The notes below the pieces were generated by a model. That model had not been told where the DNA came from and ran no database searches. It saw nothing but the letters and a program-made list of their open reading frames with translations. Of a stretch of DNA of 64,000 nt, positions 40,075 through 50,540 are shown in pieces. Position 1 is the first letter of the stretch, and each line of letters opens with the position of its first letter. Origin of the DNA: Pomphorhynchus laevis (taxonomy: Eukaryota > Acanthocephala > Palaeacanthocephala > Echinorhynchida > Pomphorhynchidae); assembly GCA_012934845.2 (NCBI GenBank), contig WNNJ02000923.1:114425-178424 (forward strand), written 5' to 3'. A program made the position numbers and the translations under genes.

Positions 40075-42318
40075 TCAAGCACATTGTCCCGACATATTAC
40101 TCAACGAAGTGCAGCGGACTTGTAATGATGCTGCTCTTGCTAGCGCTAGTCCCGTTTTGATCCTCAGATCACGCATGCATTCGTTGTATGGCCTAGCAGA
40201 TTTTATAGATTGACGCCTGCATATTTGTCGTAGCACCTTTGAAGCTATTTCACCAGCTCCACCGTTAGCTGCAAAAATTATAGGAAAAAAACAAGCTCTT
40301 TCAAATCGTGATATACGTTCACCGTATTTTCCGATTTTCCTTTGATCGTGGTAGTGAAAGTGATTTTGTGGCATTGATGTTGAGTAGGACGGAGCAAGGT
40401 GCTTGTAAACGCAAATGTCCAATAGGGACCGCTCCGAAATACTTAACAACCCAAAGCAAGAAATATCTACTCTAGCGTTATGTTCCCTGGCTGTCGAATT
40501 TGTTGCGAATGTTACTCCGTCTGGAAGCGGTTGCAGTGTAGGTTCCAGTGAAACGGGGTCGCAAATCCCTTTTAGCTCTTTTGCAATTAGATCCCGAAGG
40601 AAGTTGTGTCGTACAATTGGCATACCACCGACCTTACATGAAAGAGAGTGACGGAGCTCAAACTGTGAACCGCATAAACATTGATCTGGTTGTTTCGGAG
40701 GTGTCCAACCATATCTTGTCGCTAGAGCGTCTTGAAATTGGAGCTTTGAGAGTCGATAACCATATGCTTCCATCGGTTTTGCAGACAACCATGTTGACGC
40801 ACCACACGTAGCAGCAAATTTTAAAGCTTTTATAATATTGCTATCTTCCAATGTTTGTAATTTAATATTCCAAAAATTATTTCGCTGATTGTGAATATCC
40901 AAAGCGATTTGTTGCTGCTGTTGGGCCAGCAAGGGGCCAAATGATGCATTGATCAGCGGTTGACACATTCGGCGCGAATTTTCGAATTCCAGATCAGATC
41001 CATCTTGAGGCAGAAAAATTCCCAAACCACCATACCGCAAAGGGATATTTAATATTGTTTTAAATCGATCTATATCGACGACGCCAGTTATCTTGGGAAC
41101 AAGGCAGGATACTATGATTTTCGACAAGTTTGCGAATGCTTCTGAATAGACATGTATAGTTCGTTGTATGAAGTTCCAGCTGTGTTGTAGTGCTTGAGTC
41201 AGAGCGACGTAAGCCAGGTGAGGATCTTCGTCGGCTACTAGTATCAACCTATCTATGCAAGTAGACCATTCATCTATTTTCTTCTTTATGAATATATTTG
41301 TATATGATTTTGTACCAATAGCTGAACCCAGTATCTCAATTCCATCAGTATTAATGCATAGGTTAGATTCTACGAAAATCGACTGGGCGACGCTAAGTAT
41401 CTTATCGTGTACCAACATTCGGCACTTTTCTTCATTAAGATAAAATCCAAAATCAGGACCGACTCGACGCACAGTATCCCAAATCGTCTTAAGGTCCTCC
41501 ACACTTCCGATAATGTTAGAGTCATCCGCATACCAGCGATGTACAGTATTCGGGGCAGCCTTTGAAAGAACATTAATCAAGCGAAGAGACGCCGCGGCAA
41601 ACGCAATCATGGAAAGCGGGTCACCTTGAGTGAATCCCTCTGATGATTCTAAAAAATCATTGTCGACAGTCAGTATATTAGGGCATTTGTAGATATTTCG
41701 TAGTATAGTGGATAAAGAAGGACATATGAACTCTACATTGTTCAAAGCGACTAAACGATTTATGCGATTAAAAGCGTTGGATGCATCTAGTTGTAATATG
41801 CACAAGTCATCGCTACTATCAAAGAGTTCTCTTGTGGAATGAATTGCCATCTCAATACCACATCGTTGGCCAGAGCATAATTGAACACAACCAGCCACTT
41901 TCTGGATATCTTCCGAAATTCTTTTCGCCACAACTTTGCCTACTATTCTTCGAGAGACTTCACCTACTCCAATCGGTCGTACTCCTGGATTTTTATCTAG
42001 TGGAATTAGACGGCTTACTGTAAAGGCCTCAATGTCGCCGGGATTCAATTCGATGGTCGCTATGGTTATTGCGAAGTTGGCTAAGGATTCAGCAAGCCCA
42101 TTAGAACTTTGACCAAAAGAGCATATCATACTCTTCCATGAAGATGCATTTACTCCAGAAGGCCCTGCTGCACCACGTGTAGATCTAGCGGCAGAACGAA
42201 TATCTTCAGCATCTATTTTTAGGAAGCGAACAGGATGATGATCAGCAATGTTATCCAGTGGAGCTCTGAGTAAGACGTGTTTATTCGCAGGAATTGAATC
42301 AGGATGTAATTCCAACAA
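40075..42318 (-). CDS. E0 RT and restriction-like endonuclease (747 codons)
   Basis: AAGPSGVNASSWKSM lies near residue 50, GVRPIGVGEVSRRIVGKV near 115, LQLDASNAFNRINR (palm A) near 175, SEGFTQGDPLSMIAF (B box) near 230 and RWYADDSNIIGS (C box) near 265. Then come thumb residues (HLAYVALTQALQHSWN) and YGYRLSKLQFQDALATRYG. A CLCGSQFELRHSLSC finger sits near 560 and the endonuclease near 618-690 (ARVDISCFG, LDICVYKHLAPS, KIGKYGERI). The Met lies after a frame change, so the natural protein started further upstream. The endonuclease order Asp, Asp, Lys-Tyr fits R2-type RLE. The protein is of the R2/R4/NeSL/Utopia-like kind; which clade is open. Confidence 0.8.
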   Translation of the reverse strand: MLELHPDSIPANKHVLLRAPLDNIADHHPVRFLKIDAEDIRSAARSTRGAAGPSGVNASSWKSMICSFGQSSNGLAESLANFAITIATIELNPGDIEAFTVSRLIPLDKNPGVRPIGVGEVSRRIVGKVVAKRISEDIQKVAGCVQLCSGQRCGIEMAIHSTRELFDSSDDLCILQLDASNAFNRINRLVALNNVEFICPSLSTILRNIYKCPNILTVDNDFLESSEGFTQGDPLSMIAFAAASLRLINVLSKAAPNTVHRWYADDSNIIGSVEDLKTIWDTVRRVGPDFGFYLNEEKCRMLVHDKILSVAQSIFVESNLCINTDGIEILGSAIGTKSYTNIFIKKKIDEWSTCIDRLILVADEDPHLAYVALTQALQHSWNFIQRTIHVYSEAFANLSKIIVSCLVPKITGVVDIDRFKTILNIPLRYGGLGIFLPQDGSDLEFENSRRMCQPLINASFGPLLAQQQQQIALDIHNQRNNFWNIKLQTLEDSNIIKALKFAATCGASTWLSAKPMEAYGYRLSKLQFQDALATRYGWTPPKQPDQCLCGSQFELRHSLSCKVGGMPIVRHNFLRDLIAKELKGICDPVSLEPTLQPLPDGVTFATNSTAREHNARVDISCFGLLSISERSLLDICVYKHLAPSYSTSMPQNHFHYHDQRKIGKYGERISRFERACFFPIIFAANGGAGEIASKVLRQICRRQSIKSARPYNECMRDLRIKTGLALARAASLQVRCTSLSNMSGQCA

Positions 42319-43126
42319 TTTCTCCTTTACTGATTGACCGCTTAAAAGTGTCTTTAAGTCTGAACACCTGGTGCGATTTATTGGGATCTTTTAGTACTTG
42401 AATTGCGGCGTGTGTTTTTCCCGTTGTTAACAGTTTACTAAATAAGTTTATCCAGTTTTGATTCTTTTTTATTATTGGTAAACGATCGCGTGCCTCAGAT
42501 TGAAGAATTCTTCCCTCAACTAGTAGTTCGGATATTCGGTTCTCTTTCCAGAGTAATATTCGTCTTGTAAGTATTGATCTTATTGCGCTAGTCTTCCTTG
42601 TTGTTTTTTGAAGCATAAGTTGACATAGAACGGTTATCTTCATCAGGAGATACCTCATTTTAGAGTGATCAGAGTTAATGGCGGAGTAACATTCCGATAG
42701 TATGTCTATGAAACTTGAACTTGTGTTGCATTTTGGTAAGTTGAACAAGTTAGGTATTCACTTTACAACTTCATAGTATGTAGATTCAATGATCGATGCG
42801 TGCTGCGATATGTTATTTGATGTTTCGATTATGTTTGTGTTAACCGATCCATTACAAGTTGAATTATCGATTAAACATGATTGTTTAACCACATTGTCAA
42901 CTACATACAGAGAAGCGGTATTTCCACAATTTCGTGCTGAACAATTGACGCAAGGTTGTTTTAGACGGGCACATTTGCATGACTTACAAACAGCAGCTTG
43001 ACCGTTGCAGGAACAACATTTTGAAATACCTGCAGGAATTCCTTTCGGCATAATTTGTGTTGGATGTAATTGTATGTTTTGTATTTTATTTATTGTATTT
43101 ACTTTAGATTCCACTCGGACGAGCAA
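42299..43126 (-). pseudogene. E0 N-terminal region with Cys cluster
   Basis: The minus frame contains MPKGIPAGISKCCSCNG followed by VCKSCKCARLKQPC and NCSARNCGN: eight to nine Cys spaced CC.C, C..C.C, C..C, C.N. A TGA stop (42760-42758) falls where E2 has the Trp of YDEVIQWKPNLF. The frame then continues to about 42310 (FNLPKC, AAIQVLKDPNK) and shifts into the RT frame. The Cys cluster recalls CXC-type zinc-binding modules and is probably nucleic-acid binding. Confidence 0.7.
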
Positions 43127-43238
43127 TATGGAATACTGTCAGTGGACGCGAAGAATGCGTTTAATTGTATTTACTTTAGATTGTAAGTAGTTTATTAAGC
43201 AGCCAAGAAAGTTCAAACTTGTATTTACTTTAGATTGT

Positions 43239-43270
43239 ATGTTATTTTATTGTATGTTTATAAGAAACCA
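43239..43270. repeat. 32-bp direct repeat, left of E1
   Basis: ATGTTATTTTATTGTATG plus 14 more bases equals 45063-45094 exactly. It is the likely target-site duplication of E1. Confidence 0.8.
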
Positions 43271-43379
43271 CAATTTTTTTTGTTTTTTTTTGTATTTTTT
43301 TTAATACAATTAAAAATTACAATCATAAAGTTACCCGCAAATGGGCCCTAATATAAACATTAAATTTAAGACTTCATTA

Positions 43380-45062
43380 AAATCTCAGCTATCCGTAGCG
43401 GATCCACGACTAATTATCTCCGAATGGATTTGCTGTCCGTGCTCGAACCGGTGAAATGCAGAGCGGGGGCTGCGAAGACACATAGAAGTTGATCGCGCAA
43501 GGGAGAAACTTATCCTTCGTCGGATAAGTGCGATACACGTCGCATAGTCTATTTCGCGCTTATTGGCCAACATCCTGGCTAATGCCTTCAGAACGCAATC
43601 TCCGGTCTTACCAACGCCTCCAGACGATGAAAACACTATCGGTGTGAATTGGGCCCTCTCCACAGTTACAATACGTTCAAGGTAACGGGCGTTTTTGCGC
43701 GACTCGTGATAGTTGTGGACTGATGAAGGCGATCTCTCAGAATAAGAAGCAGCATGACAATTGAATATAGCGACGTCCATAAAGACGCGCTCGCTTCGTC
43801 TTCCGAACAGACCTGTGCACACGACATCAAGTCTCGCTTCACTATCACGTGAAGTTGTAGCTGACTCGAACTGAATGGAGGGATCTATAGGACTCAGCAC
43901 GGGCTCAATTGCGACACACGGAGTGACTTCAGTCAAAAGGTTGGCAAGTGTGTCACGTATTAGGTTATGCCTTATGATTGTGAGTGCGCCTCTACCGCAC
44001 GAGAGCGAGTGAACTGTGCTATTCTCAGTACCACAACTACAATGCGCAGGTGCATCCGTAGGTGTTAGTCCATATCGACCATTCACGGCGTCCCTAAACT
44101 CGTGTGGGGATAAACGGAACCCGTCTGCTTCGATTGGTTTTGTTGTCAACCAATTCGACGCTCCCTTCTCCGATGCAAATTCTAGAGATGAACATGTGGT
44201 CGCATCACTGACTTGAATTATTTGATCGCGGCGTCGTTTAATTATAATTTCTTTTTCGTTCTTAATGGATTTGGCGATATGAGTGTGTTGTTCCTTATTG
44301 TTTGAAACATGTGATTGACAAGCACGTATTGACCAATCGTATTCTTTACCCGGATCGACATGATGGTCTACGATTCCGAGACCACCCAGTCTCGCTGGAA
44401 GGCTGAAAATTTGCCTAAGTGTTTCAGGTACGTTTGATATACCGGTTATTTTAGGGATCAAGCAGTGACGGATATGTTCCTCGAGTGCCAGGAGTTGCTC
44501 GGACCGAAAGCGACAAGTCCTCTTCGCGTAAGTCATCTTATGTTGTAATGAGTATGTCAGAGCATTGTACGCGACTTGTGGGTCGAAAATAGCAATCTCC
44601 ACTAGGTTCTGTACACATTTGGACCATCTGTCTACTTTGCGGATAATCCAGTCCTCCAAAAAGGATTCATTTCCAATTGGCGCTCCCAATACTTCTACGC
44701 CATTCGTACAGATATGGACACTAGTAGCATCAAAACATTCTTGGGCTTTGTTCAGGAATTCCGGATGGACCAGTAATTGACATTTTGAAGGATTTATGTT
44801 ATACCCATACGCTCCGCCCTCCCGCATCATGATATCAAAAACTGATCGGCATTCTTCGAAGGTTCCAACGAAATTGGCATCATCCGCATACCACTTTTGT
44901 TCAATCGAAGAAATTTGAGTTTGAATTCGCGCAATAAGCGGGAGAGACGCGGCAGCGAAGGCGGCCATTGCTAAAGGATCACCCTGAGTGAAACCTTCGT
45001 CAGAAGTCCAAATTTCCTCCTCAATAGCCAGTAGACCTCCTTCCCCGTACAAGTTAGATAGA
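43380..45062 (-). mobile_element. RLE-LINE E1, 5' truncated
   Basis: It contains only the part from just before the RT B box to the end, flanked by a 32-bp target duplication, with a T-run (A-tail on the minus strand) at 43271-43310. The 3' region shares GCAAATGGGCC (about 43339) with E2. Confidence 0.8.
43385..45052 (-). CDS. E1 RT palm and restriction-like endonuclease (555 codons, partial)
   Basis: SDEGFTQGDPLAMAAFAA (B box) near residue 20, KWYADDANFVGT (C box) near 55 and EVLGAPIGNESF near 130. Then come PQVAYNALTYSLQHKMTY, ASEKGASNWLTTKPI, and a CSCGTENSTVHSLSCGRG finger near 340. The endonuclease has SEARLDVVCTG, FMDVAIFNCHAAS and ARYLERIVTVE. The frame is intact to the stop. The start codon is accidental, since the 5' half of the element is absent. 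Confidence 0.8.
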   Translation of the reverse strand: MYGEGGLLAIEEEIWTSDEGFTQGDPLAMAAFAAASLPLIARIQTQISSIEQKWYADDANFVGTFEECRSVFDIMMREGGAYGYNINPSKCQLLVHPEFLNKAQECFDATSVHICTNGVEVLGAPIGNESFLEDWIIRKVDRWSKCVQNLVEIAIFDPQVAYNALTYSLQHKMTYAKRTCRFRSEQLLALEEHIRHCLIPKITGISNVPETLRQIFSLPARLGGLGIVDHHVDPGKEYDWSIRACQSHVSNNKEQHTHIAKSIKNEKEIIIKRRRDQIIQVSDATTCSSLEFASEKGASNWLTTKPIEADGFRLSPHEFRDAVNGRYGLTPTDAPAHCSCGTENSTVHSLSCGRGALTIIRHNLIRDTLANLLTEVTPCVAIEPVLSPIDPSIQFESATTSRDSEARLDVVCTGLFGRRSERVFMDVAIFNCHAASYSERSPSSVHNYHESRKNARYLERIVTVERAQFTPIVFSSSGGVGKTGDCVLKALARMLANKREIDYATCIALIRRRISFSLARSTSMCLRSPRSAFHRFEHGQQIHSEIISRGSATDS

Positions 45063-45094
45063 ATGTTATTTTATTGTATGTTTATAAGAAACCA
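45063..45094. repeat. 32-bp direct repeat, right of E1
   Basis: Exact copy of 43239-43270. It is followed by the T-run that marks the A-tail of E2. Confidence 0.8.
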
Positions 45095-45164
45095 AAATTT
45101 TTTTTTTTTAATATTATTTTTTATTATAAATATTATTACATTAATATAGGTTCCCGCAAATGGG

Positions 45165-48100
45165 CCTTAATTTACAATTTTAAAGAAAAAAACCTCACCA
45201 AGCCAGTTTTAATATTCAAAAAGTCACTAAATTATTCTTCATTGATTAAACATAAATCCCTTTGAGGACGATTTATAGCTGATCGAGCTCCACGGACACA
45301 TCGAGAAGTCATCTTTGCAAGGATAACGCTGATGCCACTACGTAATCTGCTTATTTCATCGTTGTATGAGCTGTTATGACTCCTTGCCATGGAGCCCGCG
45401 ATTCTCTTTAACAGGATTGTCGCTTCCGTACCCGCCCCTCCGAGCATCGAAAATACTACGGGAATAAATGACGCATGCTCTATGCTATTTACTCTCTCAA
45501 GATACTTCCTTTTCTTCCTTAGTTCATGATATTCGAAGCATGGTCCGATACTCTTACTGGAGTTAGAGGGAGCGTATGCGTTGAACACGCAGATATCAAG
45601 GAAAGTACACTCCGTTCTGTCTCCAAAGATTCCGGAACATGATATGTCAAGTCTCGCTTCACGATCAATAGTTGTACCGTAATTTTGGAAGCATATTTCA
45701 TCATGCAGAGGGGATAGTTTTGGCTCGATTGCTACGTTACGACAACATTCAGATAATCTATTCGCTAGAAAATCACGGACGGCATCGTGTCTCATTGATG
45801 GCAAGCCGCCTAAAGGGCACGAGAAAGTGTGTGATATCGAGTTTTGTTCTTTACATTGGCAGTATTTCGGTGATGAGGGATGGAGAAATCCGTATCTGGT
45901 GGCTAGTGCATCTTGAAAGACTGTATTACTTATTCTGGAAGAATAACTGTTTGTTGGGTATGTTGACAACCACGAAGATGATCCAGATACTGATGCATGC
46001 TCGATGGCATTCTTGAGAGTAGGGTCGACCTGATTTATAATGTCATTGCGATTCATCCTTTCCGCTTTTAAACGGTTAGCACGAATTTCTTTACATAATC
46101 TGTTTTGATTATTTATTAGATCTAGCCCCGTAACGTCTCCTAAACATGGCTCGCACACCATACGTGAAGCGTTATATTCTTGGTCTACTGAACGCATAGG
46201 GTCTTTAACGCCGATACCACCATCTCTCAAAGTCATGTTAAACACCCTCCATAGAACTTCATTTGTTTCAATGTCAATTCCAGTTAATTCAGTTATCATC
46301 GATCTTATCGATTGTGCCAGCGCCTCAAACCACTCAATCGAGCAATAACATGACCGTTGCATATGTATCCATTTTTGTTGAAGAGATCTTATGAGAGCAA
46401 CGAAAGCAATCTGTAGCTCTGATCGACCGATTTGTGTGAGACGAGTAACTGTCTCGATCAACGAACGTACATCAGATTGAATATGCTCTTTTACAAAGTT
46501 ATCCTTTCCAATGGGAGACCCCAATATAGACACGCCATCCATGTCAACAGAAATTTGAAGATCATCAAATAAAGCGTGGAGCGTTTCAGCTATACATCAA
46601 TTTCCGTATAGTCGACATTTCGCCGGATTAACGAAGAAACCATATGACGGTCCAATTTTTCGTAGCAGTTCAAACGCCATCTTCACTGTATCAGGATCAC
46701 CCACCATATTGCCGTCATCAGCATACCAGCATTGGAGCACATCAGGATACTCCGCAGATATCTTTTGTATCATAGGAAGTGTAGCTGCAGCATAAGCAGA
46801 CATCGATAAAACATCTCCCTGTGTAAATCCTTCTTGGGAGAGTATGATTTCATTCCCAATTGTCAATGACGTCGGATTTCTATAGAGGTTTGACAGAACA
46901 TTCGATAGCGCTGGGCATATTTGTGGCATGTTGGCCAGGGCAGTTTTTCTGTTGATTCGATTAAATGCATTATCTGCATCAATAGTCAAGACCATCGAAT
47001 TTGGTTTACTCGATAACAAATCACGTAAGGCATGGACTACACATTCAGTACCTGCGCGCTGACCAGCACAAAACTGTGTTTTACCGCATATCTGTTGTAG
47101 CTGTGGCCGTGCAACATCAAGTATGACTTTCGATACGATACGTCTTGAGACATCACCTATTCCAATTGGACGCACACCTGGATTCTTACTTAATGCAATA
47201 AGGCGGCTTGTCGTAAAAGCTTTGATCGACTCATCATAAACTTCCTTAGTAGCGATTCGTTGAGCAAACAATGCTAGCGCATCCGCTAATTTTTGTGACT
47301 CCGTACCGAAATTCGAAAGCATTTCGGTCCATGCTTTTGCGTCCATTCCAGAAGGTCCTACACTACCCTTTGTTCTCTTAGCAGCCTCAATTATTTTTGA
47401 TCCGTCAATACTCTCGAAAGCAACTTGGTTGAAGTCATGTATTTCGGTTATTGGTTGAGTGACTAGTGCTTCCTCATGTATGTCAGCTGGTTGTGGATGC
47501 TTATCAATAAGTATCTGTCTCACTGATTTACCACATGTTAAAGTATCTAGGCCCATTGGCACGCCTTGTCCATACTCTGTCTTGATTAATTTCATCGCTG
47601 CCGTTATCTTACCATTGAGAACAAACTTCCGAAATAGCTTCGTTGTATCGTTGGTTATATTGTTGTGTGATTTTTTTACGTCAAGGCGCTGGAGATATCT
47701 AGCTTCGTTTAGTAGAGATGAGATGTCTCCAGAGGACCAGCTAGCGAGACGTCTTGCTAATAAAGCCTTGAGCTTTCGCGTATTCGAATATCCACTACGT
47801 TGTAGAACTAATTGACAAAGTGATATTGCACGTATGAGTGAATCCGTGTTTGATGATGCTCCCTCATATATTCGAGTAAGTTCAGCGATGAAAATTTTCG
47901 ATTCAGAACAACGTGGCAATCGAAACAGATTAGGTTTCCATTGAATTACCTCATCGTACACTTCATCCATTTGGACAGCCTTTTTGGTTGGAACGTCGGC
48001 AGACTTTGTGAAAATAAGGACATTATCGCCCTCTAGTGTAGGTACTTCTAGTCGATTTGAGCAGTTCCTAGCAAGGCAGTCCATACACGATTTTCCAGAC

Positions 48101-48250
48101 CTTGCGCATTTACACCCCTTGCAGCGTGCCGCTTGGCCATTGCATGTACAGCATCTGGGCATATCAGCAGGCTTTCCCCGAGGCATGTGTTATGTTTTTC
48201 TGTAAACTGATATTTCTCGTTGGGTTTATCGTTGGGTTATGTTGTAAGTA
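45165..48250 (-). mobile_element. RLE-LINE E2, nearly complete
   Basis: It runs from a 5' region near 48250 to a 3' end with GCAAATGGGCC and an A-rich tail at about 45095-45165. Its 5' flank at 48383-48400 has TATGTTATTTTATTGTA, similar to the target repeat of E1. It carries one long frame with a single stop. Confidence 0.8.
45232..48186 (-). pseudogene. E2 single-ORF protein, about 985 codons with one stop
   Basis: It starts MPRGKPADMPRCCTCNG, with the Cys cluster at about 12-46 (CKGCKCARSGKSCMDC, NCSN). GSVGPSGMDAKAW lies near 270, GVRPIGIGDVSRRIV near 340, LTIDADNAFNRINR near 400, SQEGFTQGDVLSM near 445 and CWYADDGNMVGD near 487. Then come SSSWLSTYPTNSY, a CQCKEQNSISHTFSCPLGG finger near 780, and the endonuclease near 830 (REARLDISCSG, FLDICVFNAYAPS, KYLERVNSIE). 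It ends ARSAINRPQRDLCLINEE. A TGA at 46599-46597 is the only interruption and both parts are in the same frame. This is the best guide to the full family architecture. Confidence 0.85.
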
Positions 48251-48298
48251 GTTGTTAGTTAGCAGCAATGTCCAATTAATAATAATAATAATTTTCTT

Positions 48299-48355
48299 GT
48301 CGTGAGGTTGTCGTGAGGTTGTCGTGAGGTTGTCGTGAGGTTGTCGTAAGATTAT
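48299..48355. repeat. 11-bp tandem repeat TCGTGAGGTTG
   Basis: Five units lie upstream of E2 and are bracketed by two AATAATAATAATT stretches. They may be part of the E2 leader. Confidence 0.7.
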
Positions 48356-48399
48356 AATAATAATAATTGTCGTGCGCCGAATGTATGTTATTTTATTGT

Positions 48400-48988
48400 A
48401 AGAATTATAATAACCAAGACTTATGTTAAGGTCCTTATGAATTAATTGTGTATATTAATCTCTCAAACTTTTTTAGGTCGAAATAATAATAATAATATGA
48501 TTAATAAAAATTCACGCGGAATCGTATCATCATGTGAAATTGCATTTATACTTTTATAATTATATCTTTTTATAATTATCTTTTCGTTCAAGTAACATCT
48601 TTATAAATATTGTTAAATAAGCAGTTCAAAATTTAGTAGATTTCGTTCTTTTCACTCTATGTGATTTAAAGATGTAGGCGAATAAGAGCCAGACATATTT
48701 CCAATTTTGTATTTTGCAGTATCGAGTATTCGTTTTTTGAAAATTTAAAATTTTAAATTTCAAAATACTAAAATAATATTGATAACAGCATTTTTAAACC
48801 TTGATAAATATATTTATTATATCTCCAGCGGTGTGCCAAAGTGTTTTTTGTGGTGTTCTTATTGTGATTAATAATAAATATTTCTAATTTATGATTATGA
48901 AAACATTCGTAAAAGTGTATTTTGATTTCATATTTAAGTACAGAAAACGAATTTATATGATAACTGTACCGTTCAAATTTAGACTGTT
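48400..48988. other. AT-rich, no recognisable gene
   Basis: No coding similarity or repeat was found. A host promoter for the candidate exon at 48989 could lie here, but no motif can be defended. Confidence 0.35.
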
Positions 48989-49252
48989 ATGTTACTAAAC
49001 CGTATACTGTTAATCATAACCGTTCTATTTTACTCAAAACTTCGTAAACTAAGGCGTCTGCGCCCAGAACAAACTGCACTTTCAAATGGTAGTATTGCAA
49101 ATAACATACACTTTGACCCAACAATGTCATGTAATGATACCACAAAATTCTGCCTGATAAACTTTTGGACCTCAACAATCAAGGCATTCAAAGGTGTTCA
49201 AAAATATAATACCAAAGACGTTGTGGATGTCAGTAAGCAACTATTAAAGTAA
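48989..49252 (+). CDS. Candidate secreted-protein exon (unidentified)
   Basis: The frame begins MLLNRILLIITVLFYS, a signal-peptide-like hydrophobic run followed by a basic stretch (KLRKLRRLR). Then come about 60 polar residues with two Cys (SCNDTTKFC). It ends at KQLLK followed by GTAAGC, a possible splice donor. Length, layout and ending resemble the candidate exon at 3529-3773, but the sequences are not clearly related. No further exon was identified. The basic stretch after the hydrophobic run is unusual for a cleaved signal. Not recognised. Confidence 0.25.
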   Translation: MLLNRILLIITVLFYSKLRKLRRLRPEQTALSNGSIANNIHFDPTMSCNDTTKFCLINFWTSTIKAFKGVQKYNTKDVVDVSKQLLK

Positions 49253-49337
49253 GCAAAATTTCACTGTAGTTTAATTGTCATTGATAATCTGATTGTAAAA
49301 TAATATATTAATTTTATTGCTACTGATAACACTGTCC

Positions 49338-50540
49338 GAAATAGATTTCCAGAGAGATCATTTAATCTGAGAAATGCAAGGATGTTATAATGCACTCTGC
49401 ATTAATCCTAAGCATTTGTCTGTAAACTAGTGCACGAAGATCGTCACGAACCCGTTGCAACACGATCAAACCACCAACATCATCCTGCGCTGACGTTAGC
49501 AATAAATGGATCTTCAAGGCGCGACATTGAGCGTAACGTTTCAACATGCTGCAATACTTGGATATAAAAAATCAAGCCAGTCGTTGGAAAATTGAAAGAA
49601 CCTCTCGCGAATTCATAGAATCCTCAATGGACTAACAGTTTTTGAAATAGATTTCCAGTGAAGTTTATTTAATCTGTGAAATGCAAGGATATTATACTGA
49701 TCAATACTTCAATGATAAATATGCGTCTACAAAATAGTGTACGTATATCGTCACAAACTAGATGCAACACGATCTAACCTTTAACATCATCTTGCGCCGA
49801 CGTTAGTACTCAGCGAATCACAAAAGCGCAAAACTGAGCACTAACGCTTTAGCATGTTAAAATACTTGGATTAGAATACTTGATTTAGTAATACTTGATT
49901 AAAATACTTGATTTAGAATCCAGCAAGTGGTTGAAAAATTGCACAAACCTCCTGCGAATTTATAGACTCCTTAGCTGTCTAACATTTTCGAAATAGATTT
50001 CCAGAGAAGATCATTAATTTGTGAAACGTAAGGATGTTTTACTGCTATATGATTTAATCCTAAACATGCGTCTACAAAATAGTGTACGTATATCGTCACA
50101 AACCAGAGTCAACACGATATAATCATCCGCATCATAATGGGCTGACATTAGTACTCTGTGGCTCTTAAGTGCGCAGGCACTGAGCACTAACGTTTTAACA
50201 TGCTGCAATACTTGGATATTATATAAGAAATCCAGCTAGACGTTGAAAAATTGCTTGAAACGTTTTGTGAATTAATAGAATCCCCTCCGGACTAATAGTT
50301 TTTGAAATAGATTTCCAGTGCAGTTTATTTAATCTGTGAAATGTAAGGATGTACTGCTCTATGTACTGCTCTATGCTTCAATCCTAAACACGTGTCTGCA
50401 AACTAGTGTACGAATATTGTAACTAACTAGTTGCAACACTATCTTAACAACAACATCATTATGTACCGACGTTAGTATTTAGCGGGTCACAAGGGCACAA
50501 CACTGAGCACTAACTTTTCAACATGCTGTAATATTTGGAT
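49338..50540 (-). repeat. 314-bp satellite array, about four monomers
   Basis: GAAATAGATTTCCAG occurs at 49338, 49644, 49990 and 50304, giving periods of 306, 346 and 314 bp. The long unit contains a local expansion of AATACTTGATT. Each unit holds a CGACGTTAGT-type and a CAACATCAT block. The orientation is opposite to 2961-3340. Confidence 0.8.

Larger units (their letters stand above)
40036..43130 (-). mobile_element. RLE-LINE E0, copy 1
   Basis: It is minus-strand, with its 5' end near 43130 and its 3' end near 40036, where AATAAA (minus strand, about 40012) and a short A-run meet the LINE-C tail. Its order is an N-terminal Cys cluster, linker, RT and endonuclease. One in-frame stop and one frameshift are seen. 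No difference was noticed when the region was compared with 61494-64000. Confidence 0.8.

Noticed and set aside
40415-40811. Open frames on the plus strand within E0 (also at 61873-62269).
   Set aside because: They are reverse-frame shadows of the E0 coding sequence.
35545-43130. One simple segmental duplication explaining both LINE-C/E0 pairs.
   Set aside because: Divergence is present in LINE-C but not noticed in E0, with the step at their junction; kept only as an alternative.
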